Positions 35,461-46,003 are shown, numbered from the stretch's first letter. The stretch: 64,000 bases of DNA from Geopseudomonas sagittaria (GCF_900115715.1 NZ_FOXM01000002.1:310001-374000), one strand, 5' to 3'. Made by a program: numbers and translations. The notes: generated by a model from the letters alone, not told the origin.

Positions 35461-36219
35461 TCAAGTGTAGAAGCTCTGCGCCAGCGAACCGATCAGCAGC
35501 TGCCAGCCGTCGACCAGCACGAACAGCATCAGCTTGAACGGCAGCGAGATGGTCGCCGGCGGCACCATCATCATGCCCAGCGCCATCAGCACGCTGGCCA
35601 CCACCAGATCGATGATCAGGAACGGGATGAACAGGGTGAAGCCGATCTGGAAGGCGGTCTTCAGCTCGCTGGTGACGAAGGCCGGCAGCAGCACGCGCAT
35701 CGGCACCTGCTCGGGCCCCTCAATGTCGCCGACCTGGGCCAGGCGGGCGAACAGCGCCAGGTCCGCTTCGCGGGTCTGGCCGAGCATGAACTCGCGGAAC
35801 GGCTGGCTGCCGGTCGCGATGAACTGCTCGAAGTTGATCTCGTCGCGGGAGAACGGCTGCCAGGCCTGCTCGTGTACCTTGGTCAGCACCGGCGACATGA
35901 CGAAGAAGGTGAGGAACAGCGCCAGGCCGATCAGCACCTGGTTGGGCGGCGTCGACGGCGTGCCGAGGGCGGTGCGCAGCAGGCCGAGGACGATGATGAT
36001 GCGGGTGAAGCCGGTCATCATCAGCAGTATGGCCGGCAGGAAGGCCATCGAGCTGAGCAGCAGCAGGGTCTGCAGGCTCAGCGACCACTGCTGGCTGCCG
36101 TCGGCCAGCGGCTTGCTGACGATGCCGGGCAGGCCGGTCTCGGCCAGCGCCAGGCCCGGCAGCAGGAGCAGCGCCAGCACGGCGAGCAGCCGGGCACAGG
36201 GGCAGGGCAGGCGCTTCAT
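35461..36219 (-). CDS. fliP: Flagellar export gate protein FliP
   Basis: 252 residues with an N-terminal signal sequence ending near LALAET and four later membrane helices. Conserved [22 protein letters not shown] and [20 protein letters not shown] are present (each cited in part). It is the core of the FliPQR gate. Overlaps fliO by four bases (ATGA-type junction). Confidence 0.95.
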   Translation of the reverse strand: MKRLPCPCARLLAVLALLLLPGLALAETGLPGIVSKPLADGSQQWSLSLQTLLLLSSMAFLPAILLMMTGFTRIIIVLGLLRTALGTPSTPPNQVLIGLALFLTFFVMSPVLTKVHEQAWQPFSRDEINFEQFIATGSQPFREFMLGQTREADLALFARLAQVGDIEGPEQVPMRVLLPAFVTSELKTAFQIGFTLFIPFLIIDLVVASVLMALGMMMVPPATISLPFKLMLFVLVDGWQLLIGSLAQSFYT

Positions 36220-36629
36220 GGCTGGCGCGACACTGTGCGGCGCAGGTTGTGCCTGAGCGCCTGGCTCAGGCGCTCGGCGAAGCTGCCGTCCAGCGCAGTG
36301 GCGGGTGGCGTGGCCTCGTCAGGCGGTGCCGGCAGTTCGTGCAGCTTGCTGACCTGGCCGGGGGCGACGCCGAGTACCAGCCAGGTGCCGGCCACCTCGA
36401 CGATCACCACCCGCTCGCGCGGCCCGAGCATCGTGCTGCCGCGCACCTTGAGCGGCTGGCCGGCCAGGCGTTGACCAGCGGAGAGACGGCGCAGCAGCCA
36501 GCTGCACAGCAGGATCAGGGCGATCACCAGCAGCAGGGCCAGCCCGGTCTTGCCGAGGGCGGCCATGCCCAGCAGGGCCTCGCTCTCGGCACCGCTGACG
36601 GCCTGAGTGGCGGCGGGCAGGGTGCTCAT
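36216..36629 (-). CDS. fliO: Flagellar export-gate assembly protein FliO
   Basis: 137 residues: one membrane helix at about residues 27-47 followed by a small cytoplasmic domain with [27 protein letters not shown] (shown in part), the FliO signature. It helps FliP assemble. Overlaps both fliP and fliN by a few bases, so translation is coupled through the operon. Confidence 0.9.
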   Translation of the reverse strand: MSTLPAATQAVSGAESEALLGMAALGKTGLALLLVIALILLCSWLLRRLSAGQRLAGQPLKVRGSTMLGPRERVVIVEVAGTWLVLGVAPGQVSKLHELPAPPDEATPPATALDGSFAERLSQALRHNLRRTVSRQP

Positions 36630-37102
36630 CGGTTGAGCTTCTGCACGCGTTCGGAGGGGGTGATGATCTCGGTGATGCGGATGCCGTACTTGTCGTCGAC
36701 CACCACCACCTCGCCCTGGGCGATCAGGTAGCCGTTGATCAGGATGTCCATCGGCTCGCCGGCCAGACCTTCCAGCTCGACCACCGAGCCCTGGGCCAGC
36801 TCGAGCAGCTGCTTGATGGTGATGCGCGTGCGGCCCAGCTCCACGGTGAGCTTCACCGGGATGTCCATGATCATCTCGAGATCGCGCATGCCGGTGCTGC
36901 CGGTGCCCTTGTCGAGCGGCTTGAACACGCTCTCGCCGGCGCTCTTCACCGGCGCGGCGGGCGGCGTGGCCGCTTCCTGCTCGGCAAAGGCAGCGGCCCA
37001 GGGGTCTTCCTCGGCGGGCGCAGCGCTGTCGGCCTGCTCGGCCATGGCGCTGGCCCAGTCGGCGTCGAGGTCGGATGGCTCGGGGGCGTTGGGATCAGTC
37101 AT
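36626..37102 (-). CDS. fliN: Flagellar motor switch protein FliN
   Basis: 158 residues: an acidic, Ala-rich N-terminal extension of about 80 residues followed by the SpoA domain, with MDIPVKLTVELGRTRITIKQLL and GEVVVVDDKYGIRITEI. It forms the lower C-ring with FliM and FliG and also binds FliH for export. Overlaps fliM by eight bases and fliO by four. Confidence 0.95.
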   Translation of the reverse strand: MTDPNAPEPSDLDADWASAMAEQADSAAPAEEDPWAAAFAEQEAATPPAAPVKSAGESVFKPLDKGTGSTGMRDLEMIMDIPVKLTVELGRTRITIKQLLELAQGSVVELEGLAGEPMDILINGYLIAQGEVVVVDDKYGIRITEIITPSERVQKLNR

Positions 37103-38147
37103 TCTTGGAGTCCTTGGCGTCGGGCAGGGCGCCCTTGGCGAACAGATCGGCGGAAGCCTTGGTGCCGGTCGGCGTATGGTCGATCAGCCGGGTGACCCGC
37201 AGGGCGCGCAGGCCGCTCTGGCTGCCGTACTCGCACTGCATCACCGGCACGCCGTCGATCCGCGCGGTGACGATATCGGGCAGCTCGATGGGCAGCACGT
37301 CACCGACCTTGAGCGCCATGATTCGCGCGATGCTGGTGGGGATGTCGACAAAATCGGCGATCAGCTCGACCTGCGAGTGGCGGATCTCGCCGGCCATGCG
37401 CTGGTTCCACAGGCGATCCTCGGCGGGATTGCTGTCGGTCAGCGGGCCATTGAGCAGCTCGCGCAGTGGCTCGATCATCGAGTAGGGAATGCAGATGTTG
37501 AAATCGCTGGCCAGGTTGCCGACTTCCAGGTGGAAGGTGGTGTTGACCACGATCTCGTTGGGCGAGCTGGTAATGTTGGCGAACTTGACCTGCATCTCCG
37601 AGCGCAGGAAGTCGATCTCCAGCGGATAGACCGCGCGCCACGAGTCGGTGTAGGCATCCAGGGCCAGACCGAGCAGGCGGCGGATGATGCGCTGCTCGGT
37701 GTTGGTGAACTCGCGGCCTTCGTTCTTGGTGACGAAGCGGCCGTCGCCGCCGAACAGGTTGTCGACCACCATGAACACCAGGCTCGGCGGGAACACCACC
37801 AGGGCGGTGCCGCGCAGCGGCTTCATTGCGATCAGGTTGAGGTTGGTCGGCACCGGCACGTTGCGGGCGAATTCGCTGTAGCTCTGGTAGCGCACGCTGT
37901 CCACGGTGATGTCGGCGCTGCGCCGGATCAGGTTGAACAGGCTGGTGCGGAAACGCCGGGCGAAGCGCTCGTTGATGATCTCCAGGGCCGGCAGGCGGCC
38001 GCGGATCACCCGGTGCTGGGTGGCCGGGTCGTAGGGGCGCACGCGCGGGCCGCCGGGCGCATCGCCGGGCTGGGCTTCGTCTTCGCCGTTGACGCCCTTG
38101 AGCAGGGCGTCGATCTCTTCCTGCGAGAGCAGGTCGCTCTGGGACAT
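37095..38147 (-). CDS. fliM: Flagellar motor switch protein FliM
   Basis: 350 residues. The N-terminal CheY-P-binding peptide LLSQEEIDALL is intact, the middle domain binds FliG (LVVFPPSLVFMVVDNLFGGDG), and a SpoA domain closes the protein. It passes the chemotaxis signal to the rotor. The next upstream gene, fliL, ends four bases away. Confidence 0.96.
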   Translation of the reverse strand: MSQSDLLSQEEIDALLKGVNGEDEAQPGDAPGGPRVRPYDPATQHRVIRGRLPALEIINERFARRFRTSLFNLIRRSADITVDSVRYQSYSEFARNVPVPTNLNLIAMKPLRGTALVVFPPSLVFMVVDNLFGGDGRFVTKNEGREFTNTEQRIIRRLLGLALDAYTDSWRAVYPLEIDFLRSEMQVKFANITSSPNEIVVNTTFHLEVGNLASDFNICIPYSMIEPLRELLNGPLTDSNPAEDRLWNQRMAGEIRHSQVELIADFVDIPTSIARIMALKVGDVLPIELPDIVTARIDGVPVMQCEYGSQSGLRALRVTRLIDHTPTGTKASADLFAKGALPDAKDSKND

Positions 38148-38151
38148 GGGG

Positions 38152-38640
38152 CTACTGCACGATGAAGTCGGAGAACAGCACGCCGTCGATCGCCAGCGGC
38201 GGCTGCGGCGTGGCCAGCGGCGTGTCGAACAGGGCGAGGATTTGTGCGCTCAGCGCCTCCTTGCCGGCCGGGGTGATCAGCTCGGCAGCCTTCTGGCTGG
38301 CCATCAGCATCAGCAGGCGACTGCGCACCTCGGGCATGTGCTCCTTGAGCAGCGCCTCGGTAGAGGAGTCGCCGACCTTCAGCGCCAGGCCGATGTACAG
38401 CAGGTTCTGCTGGCCGGGACTGCCCTGCAGATTGACGGTGAACGGCGCGATCGGTACGAACAGCGGCGTCGGCGACTTGACCGGCGCGGGCGGTGCCTCG
38501 CTGCCGGCGGCGAGGGCGGCCAGTTTGTCGCTGCCGACCAGGAAGTAGACGGCTGCCGCGCTGCCGGCCGAGCACAGCAGGAGCAGCAGGACGATCACCA
38601 GCCAGGGGGTGCGCTTGGCGGTGGGTTCGGAGTTGGCCAT
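38152..38640 (-). CDS. fliL: Flagellar basal-body-associated protein FliL
   Basis: 162 residues with one membrane helix at about residues 13-35, a Pro-rich linker and a periplasmic domain containing VNLQGSPGQQNLLYIGLALKV. FliL surrounds the stator and supports torque under load. First of fliLMNOPQR after a 121-base gap from fliK, which may hold an internal promoter, although none is clear. Confidence 0.93.
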   Translation of the reverse strand: MANSEPTAKRTPWLVIVLLLLLCSAGSAAAVYFLVGSDKLAALAAGSEAPPAPVKSPTPLFVPIAPFTVNLQGSPGQQNLLYIGLALKVGDSSTEALLKEHMPEVRSRLLMLMASQKAAELITPAGKEALSAQILALFDTPLATPQPPLAIDGVLFSDFIVQ

Positions 38641-38761
38641 GGTCGGTGTCGTGCTCGAGGGTCGGAGAACAGGGTTGCCAGTATGGCGGCAGACTTCATG
38701 GCCCGATGGCCGGAAAAAGCCGGGCTATCGAGCCTATCTTCACGCTTTGCCGCGGGCCGGA

Positions 38762-40015
38762 TCAGGCGTAGAGGTCGACCTGGCCCAGTGGCAGGCTGCG
38801 CGGCGGCGCGATGGCCGCGGCCAGTTCGGCGGCTTCGTCACCGTTCGCAGCGGCGGTCGTGGGCAGGCCGCCCGCGCCGTTGCCGGCCTGGCCGTCACGC
38901 TGCGGCTGCGACTGGCCACCCACCGAGGTCTCGCCGAGGCTGATGCCCTGGGCGGCCAGCGCCTCGCGCAACTGCGGCAGGGCCTGCTCGACGGCGGCGC
39001 GCACCTGCGGGTGGCTGGAGAGGAACTGTGCCTGGGCGCCCAGTTCGGTGAGCTTGAGACTGACCGACAGCGGACCCAGCTCGGCGGGGTGCAGGTGCAG
39101 CTCGATGTGCTGCTCGCCGCGCTGGTGCAGGCCGATCAGCTGCTGGCCGAGGCCGGCCTGCCAATCGCGGCTGGCCAGCGGAGCGCTAAGGCTGGCCACC
39201 GCCGGATTGCCGGCCTGAGCGTTGCTGCTGGCGGCCAGGCCACTGCCCATGTCCAGCCGCATGCTGGCGAGGGTTTCGCTGCGCGCGAGACCCTCGCCGC
39301 TCTGCGGCGTCGGCATTTCGCTGCTGGCGCTGGTGCGCGCAGGGTCGCCGCTGCCCGCCTCTGCGAGCGCAATGGCGGGAGCGCTGGCATTGTTGGCGGC
39401 ATTGGTGGCGCCGTGCTGCGCGGTTGCGTGGTCGGTCGGCGTCTGGCTGTTGCCGGCCAGGCGTCCGGCCACGTCGAGGCTGTGTTCCAGGCCTGGGCCT
39501 GCCGTCGCCGTCGGGCTGGCCGCCCCTGGAGTCGTCGGCTTGGTCGGGCTCGCCGGATTGGTCGGCACGAGCATGGGCGCGACGCCGCCTGCTACGGCCG
39601 CCGTGTCCGGCAGCTGGCCTGCCTGCTCGATCAGCGCCATGCGGCGGCGAATCTCCTCCAAGGGCGACTCGCTGACGCCAGTCGGCAACTCCGCGGCGGC
39701 GCCGCTCGGCAAGGGCGCGGGGGTGGCGTTTGCAGTCAGCAGCTCGGCGCCGAGCTGGACAGCGGAGGCGGCGGCGAGTGGCGCTGTTGTTGCCAATGCT
39801 GGCAGCATCCCTTCGACCGAAGCAGGCGATGCTGCGCCAGGGCTGTCTGGCGTGGTCGGTGTGGTGGCGGTGGGCTGCGGGTTCGCTGCAGCCGCGCCGG
39901 GTTGGCCGGTCGCCTGCTCCAGGAGCCGGGCGAAACTGCCCGCGTCGCTGCCGGCAGGCTGGCTGCTGCTCGGCAGGCTGCTGCTCGGCGCGCCGGTGAG
40001 AATAGTGATGTTCAT
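38762..40015 (-). CDS. fliK: Flagellar hook-length control protein FliK
   Basis: 417 residues. A long Ala/Pro/Thr-rich, probably disordered N-terminal ruler region is followed by the conserved C-terminal substrate-specificity-switch domain, with IELHLHPAELGPLSVSLKL. It measures hook length and flips FlhB specificity. ATG at 40015 assumed; a GTG at 40027 overlaps the fliJ stop as GTGA and is an alternative. A second FliK-like protein is encoded at 48329-49480. Confidence 0.93.
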   Translation of the reverse strand: MNITILTGAPSSSLPSSSQPAGSDAGSFARLLEQATGQPGAAAANPQPTATTPTTPDSPGAASPASVEGMLPALATTAPLAAASAVQLGAELLTANATPAPLPSGAAAELPTGVSESPLEEIRRRMALIEQAGQLPDTAAVAGGVAPMLVPTNPASPTKPTTPGAASPTATAGPGLEHSLDVAGRLAGNSQTPTDHATAQHGATNAANNASAPAIALAEAGSGDPARTSASSEMPTPQSGEGLARSETLASMRLDMGSGLAASSNAQAGNPAVASLSAPLASRDWQAGLGQQLIGLHQRGEQHIELHLHPAELGPLSVSLKLTELGAQAQFLSSHPQVRAAVEQALPQLREALAAQGISLGETSVGGQSQPQRDGQAGNGAGGLPTTAAANGDEAAELAAAIAPPRSLPLGQVDLYA

Positions 40016-40023
40016 GGGGCTGC

Positions 40024-40494
40024 TCACAGGCTGTTGCCGGAAGAGGCGGTGAAGGCGTTGCCGCGCAGGCGCAGCTGGGCGCTCAGCTCGTCGGTGAGGC
40101 GCTGAGCGCTGCGGCTGTCGCGCAGCTGCTCGGCCTGCATGCGGCGGTTGACCAGGGTGTCGTAGGAGTTGAGCTTGCGCTGCTGCTCCAGCCAGTGCTG
40201 CTGGTGCTGGCCGACCTGGCGGGCCTGCTCGCCGAGGCTCTGGCGGGCGCGGTCGATGGCGTCATCCAGGCTGCGCAGGAAGGCCTGGTAGTTGAGCAGG
40301 CTGGCCGGTTCCATGCCCTCCTGCATCGCCTGCTGCAGGCGCAGGCTGTACTCCTGGCGGTAGTGCTGCAGGGTGTCCAGCTGGGCCTGGGCCTGCTGCT
40401 GGTTGCGCCGCGCGCCGGCCAACTGGCGCCCGGCGTTGTCGACCGCCTCGCGGGTCAACTCGATCAGGGTGTCGAGGGCGGATGTGCGTGACAT
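40024..40494 (-). CDS. fliJ: Flagellar export chaperone-escort FliJ
   Basis: 156 residues, almost entirely helical with long Gln/Arg-rich heptads, the expected antiparallel coiled coil of FliJ. It fits inside the FliI ATPase ring. I use the ATG at 40494, which has AGGTGA six bases upstream; a TTG at 40500 is also in frame. Lies between fliI and fliK, the standard position. Confidence 0.92.
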   Translation of the reverse strand: MSRTSALDTLIELTREAVDNAGRQLAGARRNQQQAQAQLDTLQHYRQEYSLRLQQAMQEGMEPASLLNYQAFLRSLDDAIDRARQSLGEQARQVGQHQQHWLEQQRKLNSYDTLVNRRMQAEQLRDSRSAQRLTDELSAQLRLRGNAFTASSGNSL

Positions 40495-40517
40495 GGCCAA
40501 TCACCTATGCATGTGCG

Positions 40518-41906
40518 TCACGCCCCGGGCACCAGGGCGGACAGTTGCTGCAGGGTTTCCTCGATGCCGGCGCGTTCGTCGATGCGCTGCTGGAGGAAGC
40601 GTTCCAGGCGCGGATACAGCGCCACGGCATGGTCGAGCTGTTGGTCGTGGCCGGCGACGTAGGCGCCGACGCTGATCAGGTCGCGGTTGCGCTGGTAGCG
40701 CGACAGCGCCTGCTTGAACTGCTGGGCGCGGCGGCGCTGGCGGTCGTCGACGATGGCGGTCATCGCCCGGCTGATCGACGCCTCGATGTCGATGGCCGGG
40801 TAGTGGCCGCTCTCGGCCAGCTGGCGCGACAGCACCACGTGGCCGTCGAGGATCGCCCGCGCCGAGTCGGCGATCGGGTCCTGCTGGTCGTCGCCCTCGC
40901 TGAGGACGGTATAGAAGGCGGTGATCGAACCGCCGCCGCGCGGGCCGTTGCCGGTCTTCTCCACCAGCTTGGGCAGCTTGGCGAATACCGAGGGCGGGTA
41001 GCCCTTGGTCGCCGGCGGCTCGCCGATGGCCAGGGCGATCTCGCGCTGGGCCATGGCGTAGCGGGTCAGCGAATCCATGATCAGCAGCACGTCGCGGCCC
41101 TGGTCGCGGAAGTCCTCGGCCAGACGGGTGGCGTAGGCCGCGCCCTGCAGGCGCTTGAGCGGCGAGGTGTCGGCCGGCGCGGCGACCACCACGGCGCGCC
41201 GGCGGCCTTCCGCGCCGAGAATGTTGTCGATGAAGTCCTGCACCTCGCGGCCGCGCTCGCCGATCAGGCCGACCACGATCACGTCGGCGCGGGTGAAGCG
41301 CGCCATCATGCCGAGCAGCACCGACTTGCCGACGCCGGAACCGGCGAACAGGCCCATGCGCTGGCCGCGGCCGACGCTGAGCAGGCCGTTGATGGCGCGG
41401 ATGCCGACGTCGATCTGCGCCTCGATCGGCGCGCGGTTGAGCGGGTTGATCGGCTCGGTGGCCAGCGGCGCAAAGTGGCAGCCTTCCGGCAGCGGCAAAC
41501 CGTCCAGCGGCTGGCCGCCGCCGTCGAGCACCCGGCCGAGCAGCGCAGCGCCGAGCGGGAAGCGCCGCGCGCTGGCGCGCTCGTCGCTGCTCTCGCCGAG
41601 CGGAAAGACCCGGGCGCCGGGGCGCAGTCCGCTGATCTCCTCCAGCGGCATGAGGAACAGCTTTTCGCCGGCAAAGCCGACCACCTCGGCTTCGGCCAGG
41701 CTGGCCGGCTGGTGCGCCGCGCCGCGCGGCGACAGCTCGATGCGGCACACGCCACCCAGCGGCACGTGCAGGCCGGTGGCCTCCAGTACCATGCCGGTGG
41801 CGCGTACGATCCGCCCGCTGGCGCTGTAGCGTGGTAGCGCGGCGATGCGTGCGGCGACGCTGCCGAGGGTCTGCTGCCAGTGCTGCTGGTGAGGATTTGG
41901 CTGCAT
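40518..41906 (-). CDS. fliI: Flagellar export ATPase FliI
   Basis: 462 residues, F1-beta-like. Walker [12 protein letters not shown] (about residue 175), Walker [21 protein letters not shown], and the family box [16 protein letters not shown] are intact. Energises substrate unfolding and delivery at the export gate with FliH and FliJ. The start is the ATG for [10 protein letters not shown]; an upstream extension overlaps fliH and lacks similarity. Confidence 0.96.
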   Translation of the reverse strand: MQPNPHQQHWQQTLGSVAARIAALPRYSASGRIVRATGMVLEATGLHVPLGGVCRIELSPRGAAHQPASLAEAEVVGFAGEKLFLMPLEEISGLRPGARVFPLGESSDERASARRFPLGAALLGRVLDGGGQPLDGLPLPEGCHFAPLATEPINPLNRAPIEAQIDVGIRAINGLLSVGRGQRMGLFAGSGVGKSVLLGMMARFTRADVIVVGLIGERGREVQDFIDNILGAEGRRRAVVVAAPADTSPLKRLQGAAYATRLAEDFRDQGRDVLLIMDSLTRYAMAQREIALAIGEPPATKGYPPSVFAKLPKLVEKTGNGPRGGGSITAFYTVLSEGDDQQDPIADSARAILDGHVVLSRQLAESGHYPAIDIEASISRAMTAIVDDRQRRRAQQFKQALSRYQRNRDLISVGAYVAGHDQQLDHAVALYPRLERFLQQRIDERAGIEETLQQLSALVPGA

Positions 41907-41910
41907 GGCC

Positions 41911-42654
41911 TCAGGCTCCCATGTCCGCCACTGCCAGCTGGCCGTCGGCCTGCTGGCGGTGGCGGACCTGGGCGGCCAGCGCTTCCCAGCGCCGCTCGCG
42001 GGTCGCATCCAGCTCGCCGCTGCTGGCGGCAACCCGGCAGCCGCCGCGGGTCATCTCGCCGTCCGGCTGCAGGCGCCAGCCGGCCGCTTCCAACTCGTCG
42101 CCGAGATGGGCCTTGACCAGCAGCAGGTCGGCCGGGTGCAGCCACAGGCGCGGCTGGCCGCTGAGCGCCGGCTCGCTGTGCAGCAGCTCGCGGACGATCT
42201 CGAGGATCTGTTCGGGGTGCAGCTCGAGGGCCTCGCCGGCCAGCTGACGGCCCGTGACCAGGGCCAGGTCGACCAGCTGGGCGGCGATCTGCTCGTCGAG
42301 CTGGGCGAGGGCGGCGCGAAACTGCGCGGCGAGGCCCTGCAGCGGCTGCAGGGTCTGTTGCAGTTGCTGCTGCAGTTCCGCCTCGCCGCTGCGCCGGCCC
42401 TCCTCGAGGCCGGCGGCGTAACCGGCGTTGCGCCCTTCGGCGAAGCCTGCCTGGTAGCCCTGCTCGCGAGCCTGCTGCTGGGCCTGCTCGCGCAGCGCCT
42501 GCAGTTCGGCGTTGCGCTTGAACGCCGCCTGGCGCAGGGCTTCCTGGCGCTGCGCCTCGCGCTGCTGGCGCGCTGGCTCCTGCTGGCTGCCCAGCTCGTC
42601 CATCTGCCAGGGCTGCCACTGCCCGCCGACGTGCGGCGGCCGGCGCTCAGACAT
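41911..42654 (-). CDS. fliH: Flagellar export ATPase regulator FliH
   Basis: 247 residues. N-terminal region rich in Gln, Glu and Ala with several GxxxG-like repeats ([21 protein letters not shown], cited in part), typical of FliH, then a stator-like C-terminal domain. It tethers FliI to FliN. Overlaps fliG by eight bases and ends four bases before fliI. Confidence 0.93.
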   Translation of the reverse strand: MSERRPPHVGGQWQPWQMDELGSQQEPARQQREAQRQEALRQAAFKRNAELQALREQAQQQAREQGYQAGFAEGRNAGYAAGLEEGRRSGEAELQQQLQQTLQPLQGLAAQFRAALAQLDEQIAAQLVDLALVTGRQLAGEALELHPEQILEIVRELLHSEPALSGQPRLWLHPADLLLVKAHLGDELEAAGWRLQPDGEMTRGGCRVAASSGELDATRERRWEALAAQVRHRQQADGQLAVADMGA

Positions 42655-43642
42655 AGGAGTCGTCCCCGCCGCCGAGGACGATCTCGCCGCTGTCGGCCAG
42701 GCGGCGGACGATCAGCAAGATGGCCTTCTGCTCGGTCTCGACCTGCGACACGCGGATCGGCCCGCGCGCCTCGAGGTCCTCGCGGAACAGCTGCGCGGCG
42801 CGCTGCGACATGTTGCGCAGGAACTTGTCGAGCAGCGCCGGCTCGGCGCCCTTGAGGGCGACCACCAGCGAGTTGGTGTCGACTTCCTTGAGGATCATCT
42901 GGATGCCGCGGTCGTCGATGTCGAGCAGGTTCTCGAACAGGAACATCTCGTCGAGGATCTTCTGCGCCAGCTCCTCGTTGTGCGCGCGCAGGGTCTCGAT
43001 GGCCGACTCTTCCTGATTGGTGTTGAGCAGGTTGAGGATCTCCGCGGCGGTACGCACGCCGCCCATCTTGCTGCGCTTGAGGTTCTGGCCGTCGAGCATG
43101 CCGCCGAGCACCTCGGTGAGTTCCTGCAGAGCTGCCGGCTGCACGCCGCTGAAGGTGGCGATGCGCAGGACGATGTCGTTGCGCTGGCGGTCCTCGAACA
43201 GTTGCAGGATGTCGGCAGCCTGGCCGCGCTCCAGATGGACGAGGATGGTGGCGATGATCTGCGGATGCTCGTCGCGGATCAGCTCGGCGACCATCGCCGG
43301 CTCCATCAGGTTGAGCTTGTCGATGCCCGAACTGGTGCCGCTGGCGTCGAGGATGTCCTCGATCAGGGTCTCGGCGCGCTCGCTTCCCAGCGCCTTGGTC
43401 AGCACCGAGCGGATATGGTCGCTGGACAGCAGATTGATGGCGGCGTACTGCTCGGTCTCGTCGAAGAAGTCGTCGAGCACCTGGCGCATTTCCTCGTGGG
43501 AAACCTGCTGCAGGCGGGCCATCTCCAGGCTGACGGTCTCGACATCCTGGGTGGACAGGTACTTGAACACTTCGGCCGCACTGTCCTCATCCAGGCTGAG
43601 CAGGAGGATTGCACTGCGCCGGGCGCCGCTCATCTCAATCAT
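42647..43642 (-). CDS. fliG: Flagellar motor switch protein FliG
   Basis: 331 residues, the usual length. Torque-generating C-terminal domain has the charged helix region LFREDLEARGPIRVSQVE and ILLIVRRLADSGEI. N-terminal AILLLSLDEDSAAEVFKYL binds FliF. Overlaps fliF and fliH by eight bases each. Confidence 0.96.
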   Translation of the reverse strand: MIEMSGARRSAILLLSLDEDSAAEVFKYLSTQDVETVSLEMARLQQVSHEEMRQVLDDFFDETEQYAAINLLSSDHIRSVLTKALGSERAETLIEDILDASGTSSGIDKLNLMEPAMVAELIRDEHPQIIATILVHLERGQAADILQLFEDRQRNDIVLRIATFSGVQPAALQELTEVLGGMLDGQNLKRSKMGGVRTAAEILNLLNTNQEESAIETLRAHNEELAQKILDEMFLFENLLDIDDRGIQMILKEVDTNSLVVALKGAEPALLDKFLRNMSQRAAQLFREDLEARGPIRVSQVETEQKAILLIVRRLADSGEIVLGGGDDSYV

Positions 43643-45386
43643 TTTTCTTCATCCAGCCGCTGACGATCATGGCAATCAGGCGTGGGTCTTCCTGGGCCAT
43701 TTCGCGCAGGTGCGCCAGGTTGTGTTCATAGACGGCCGAGCGACGGCGCAGGCGGCGTTGCAGCTCGCCACTGGCGGCGATGCTGGCCTCTTCGGTCGCG
43801 TTGGCTGCGGCTTCGCCGGCGGTTGCGGCAACGTCGGCAGACTCGACGGCTTCGCTGGCGGCAGCAGCGACGACCGGTGGCGAGTGGCGACGCAGCAGCG
43901 GACGCAACAGCAGCAGCCAGAGCAGCAGGGCGGCCAGGGCCACCAGCAGGTAGCGGGCGATGGAGGTGGCCATCACGAAGAATTCCGGCGTCTGCCACCA
44001 GACGTTTTCCACCACGACGTCCTGGGCCTCGGTGAACGGGCTGTTGACCACCTCCAGCGCATCGCCACGCTCGGCGGAGAAGCCCATGGCCTGGCGTACC
44101 AAGCGGTTGATCTGCGCCAGCTCCTCTTCAGTGAGGGCCTCGCGGGTCGGCTTGCCGTCGGCGTCGACGCCGTTGCGGAAGTTGACCACCACGGCGGCGG
44201 TCAGGCGCTTGATGTTGCCGCGGCGCTGCTGGACATGCTCGACGCTGCGGTCCACCTCGTAGTTGACCACGTTGTCGCGGCGCAGCGAGTTGCGCGGATC
44301 CTGCGCCGTGGCTTGCTGGGTTTCAGGCGTCTGGGCGGCAGCCGGCTGCGCCTGGCCTGGCGGGGTGGTGGCCGGCGGTGCTGGTGGGGCAGGCGGCGAG
44401 GGCGGGGTGTTGGACAGCGCGCCGGGCACGCCGCGAGCCAGCTCGTCGCCGCCGCTGTAGTTCTCGCTCAGCTGTTGGCTGCGGATTGCCGCGTCGCCGG
44501 CTGTCTGGTTGGGCGCGTAGCGCTCGGCGGTCTGCTCGCGGGTGGCGAAGTCGATTTCCGCCGCCACCTGGGCGCGCACGTTCTCGGCGCCGAGGATCGG
44601 CGTGAGGATGCGCTCGATGCGCCGCTGGTAGGCGTTTTCCACCTCGTCGACATAGCTCAGCTGGGTGCCGTCGAGATCGCGCCCGCTGCTGCCGGGCATG
44701 GACAGCAGGCGGCCGCTCTGGTCGACCACGGTGACCGCCTCGGCAGCCAGTTCCGGCACGCTGGAGCCGACCATGTGCACGATGGCATCGACCTGGCCTT
44801 CGCCGAGACTGCGGCCAGGGTGCAGGGTCAGGACCACCGAGGCGCTGGCGGGCTGGCGGTCGCGGACGAAGATCGACTGCTTGGCCATGGCCAGGTGCAC
44901 GCGCGCCTTGGCCACCGGGCCGAGCGATTCGATCGAGCGCGCCAGCTCGCCTTCCAGGCCGCGCTGGAAGTTGAGGTGTTCGGCGAACTGGCTGACCCCG
45001 AAGGCCTGCTTGTCCATCAGTTCGAAGCCGACATTGCCGGCCTGTGGCAGGCCCTGCTCAGCCAGTTGCAGGCGCAGACTGTGCATCTGCGCCGTCGGCA
45101 CCAGCAGGGCGTTGCCACCTTCGCTGAGCCGATAGGGCACGCCGCGCTTGTCCAGCTCGGCGATGATGCGCCCGCCGTCGGCCTCGCTGAAGTTGGAATA
45201 CAGCACCCGGTAGTCGGGGGCCTGCGCCCACAGCAGCAGGGCGGCGATCACGGCGATCGTCGCCGCGCCGGCGATTAGCAGCAGCACCAGCGGGTTGCTG
45301 CGCAGCTGCGCCAGCAGGCGCTCTGGCGCGCTGCCGCCTGGGTTGTCGGTCGTGCCATTGGCAGTGCCCGGCATGGCCTTGCTCAT
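43635..45386 (-). CDS. fliF: Flagellar MS-ring protein FliF
   Basis: 583 residues. A membrane helix at about 32-52, two ring-building motifs in the periplasmic part (including RVHLAMAKQSIFVRDRQPASASVVL, in part), a Pro-rich stretch near residue 340, a second membrane helix near 470-492 and a FliG-binding cytoplasmic tail. First gene of the long minus-strand fli operon and divergent from fliE. Confidence 0.96.
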   Translation of the reverse strand: MSKAMPGTANGTTDNPGGSAPERLLAQLRSNPLVLLLIAGAATIAVIAALLLWAQAPDYRVLYSNFSEADGGRIIAELDKRGVPYRLSEGGNALLVPTAQMHSLRLQLAEQGLPQAGNVGFELMDKQAFGVSQFAEHLNFQRGLEGELARSIESLGPVAKARVHLAMAKQSIFVRDRQPASASVVLTLHPGRSLGEGQVDAIVHMVGSSVPELAAEAVTVVDQSGRLLSMPGSSGRDLDGTQLSYVDEVENAYQRRIERILTPILGAENVRAQVAAEIDFATREQTAERYAPNQTAGDAAIRSQQLSENYSGGDELARGVPGALSNTPPSPPAPPAPPATTPPGQAQPAAAQTPETQQATAQDPRNSLRRDNVVNYEVDRSVEHVQQRRGNIKRLTAAVVVNFRNGVDADGKPTREALTEEELAQINRLVRQAMGFSAERGDALEVVNSPFTEAQDVVVENVWWQTPEFFVMATSIARYLLVALAALLLWLLLLRPLLRRHSPPVVAAAASEAVESADVAATAGEAAANATEEASIAASGELQRRLRRRSAVYEHNLAHLREMAQEDPRLIAMIVSGWMKKND

Positions 45387-45659
45387 GCGCTGCTCCGCTG
45401 GCCGGTCAGGGTCGGTACAAAGGGCATTGCGGTATCCGCTTGCAGAATCGGTCGCTAGGGATCGCCGGAGCCGGCCAGGGGTGCGTTAAGGCGCTGTGGC
45501 GGGACTGGGCGGATCTATGATGGGTGCATTATGCGGACGGCGTGCAACGCTAAAGTCCTGAAAAGCCGGCGCTTTTGCCGTCAATTGGGCGCTTGCCCGG
45601 CAAGCGCGGATTGCTAGGCTTGCCAGCATCTCCATTCAGTGCCCAACCGGAAGTCGTTG
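45387..45659. promoter_or_regulatory. Divergent fliF / fliE control region
   Basis: 273 bases between the two start codons. It holds a short stem AAAAGC-CGGC-GCTTTT near 45561-45576 and a second stem around GCTTGCCCGGCAAGC near 45591-45605. I found neither a FliA box nor a sigma-54 box, which fits class II promoters dependent on FlhDC. I cannot define the FlhDC site confidently. Confidence 0.4.
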
Positions 45660-45989
45660 ATGAGTGTTCCTGCCGTCCAGTCCGCCCTGCAACAGCTGCA
45701 CACCCTGGCCACCCAGGCCGCCGGCCAGCCTGGCAATGCGCTACAGACTTCGCTGGTTGCCGGGCAGGGTGGTTTCGCTGCCGAGCTGCGCGCTTCGGTC
45801 CAGCGCATCAACGAGCTGCAGCAGACCGCCAGCAACAAGGCCATCGCCCTGCAGTCCGGCGCGCCGGGCGTGGAACTGGCCGATGTGATGGTCGACATGC
45901 AGAAGGCAAGCGTCGCCTTCCAGATGGGCGTGCAGGTGCGCAACCGCCTGCTGACCGCCTACAAGGATGTGATGAACATGCAGGTGTGA
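45660..45989 (+). CDS. fliE: Flagellar hook-basal body protein FliE
   Basis: 109 residues; first rod component, joining the MS ring to the rod. Characteristic C-terminal half: VELADVMVDMQKASVAFQMG with RNRLLTAYKDVMNMQV. The ATG at 45660 follows CGGAAG at six bases; upstream in-frame codons lack a ribosome-binding site. Divergent from fliF. Confidence 0.94.
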   Translation: MSVPAVQSALQQLHTLATQAAGQPGNALQTSLVAGQGGFAAELRASVQRINELQQTASNKAIALQSGAPGVELADVMVDMQKASVAFQMGVQVRNRLLTAYKDVMNMQV

Positions 45990-46003
45990 TGGATCGGCAC
46001 CCT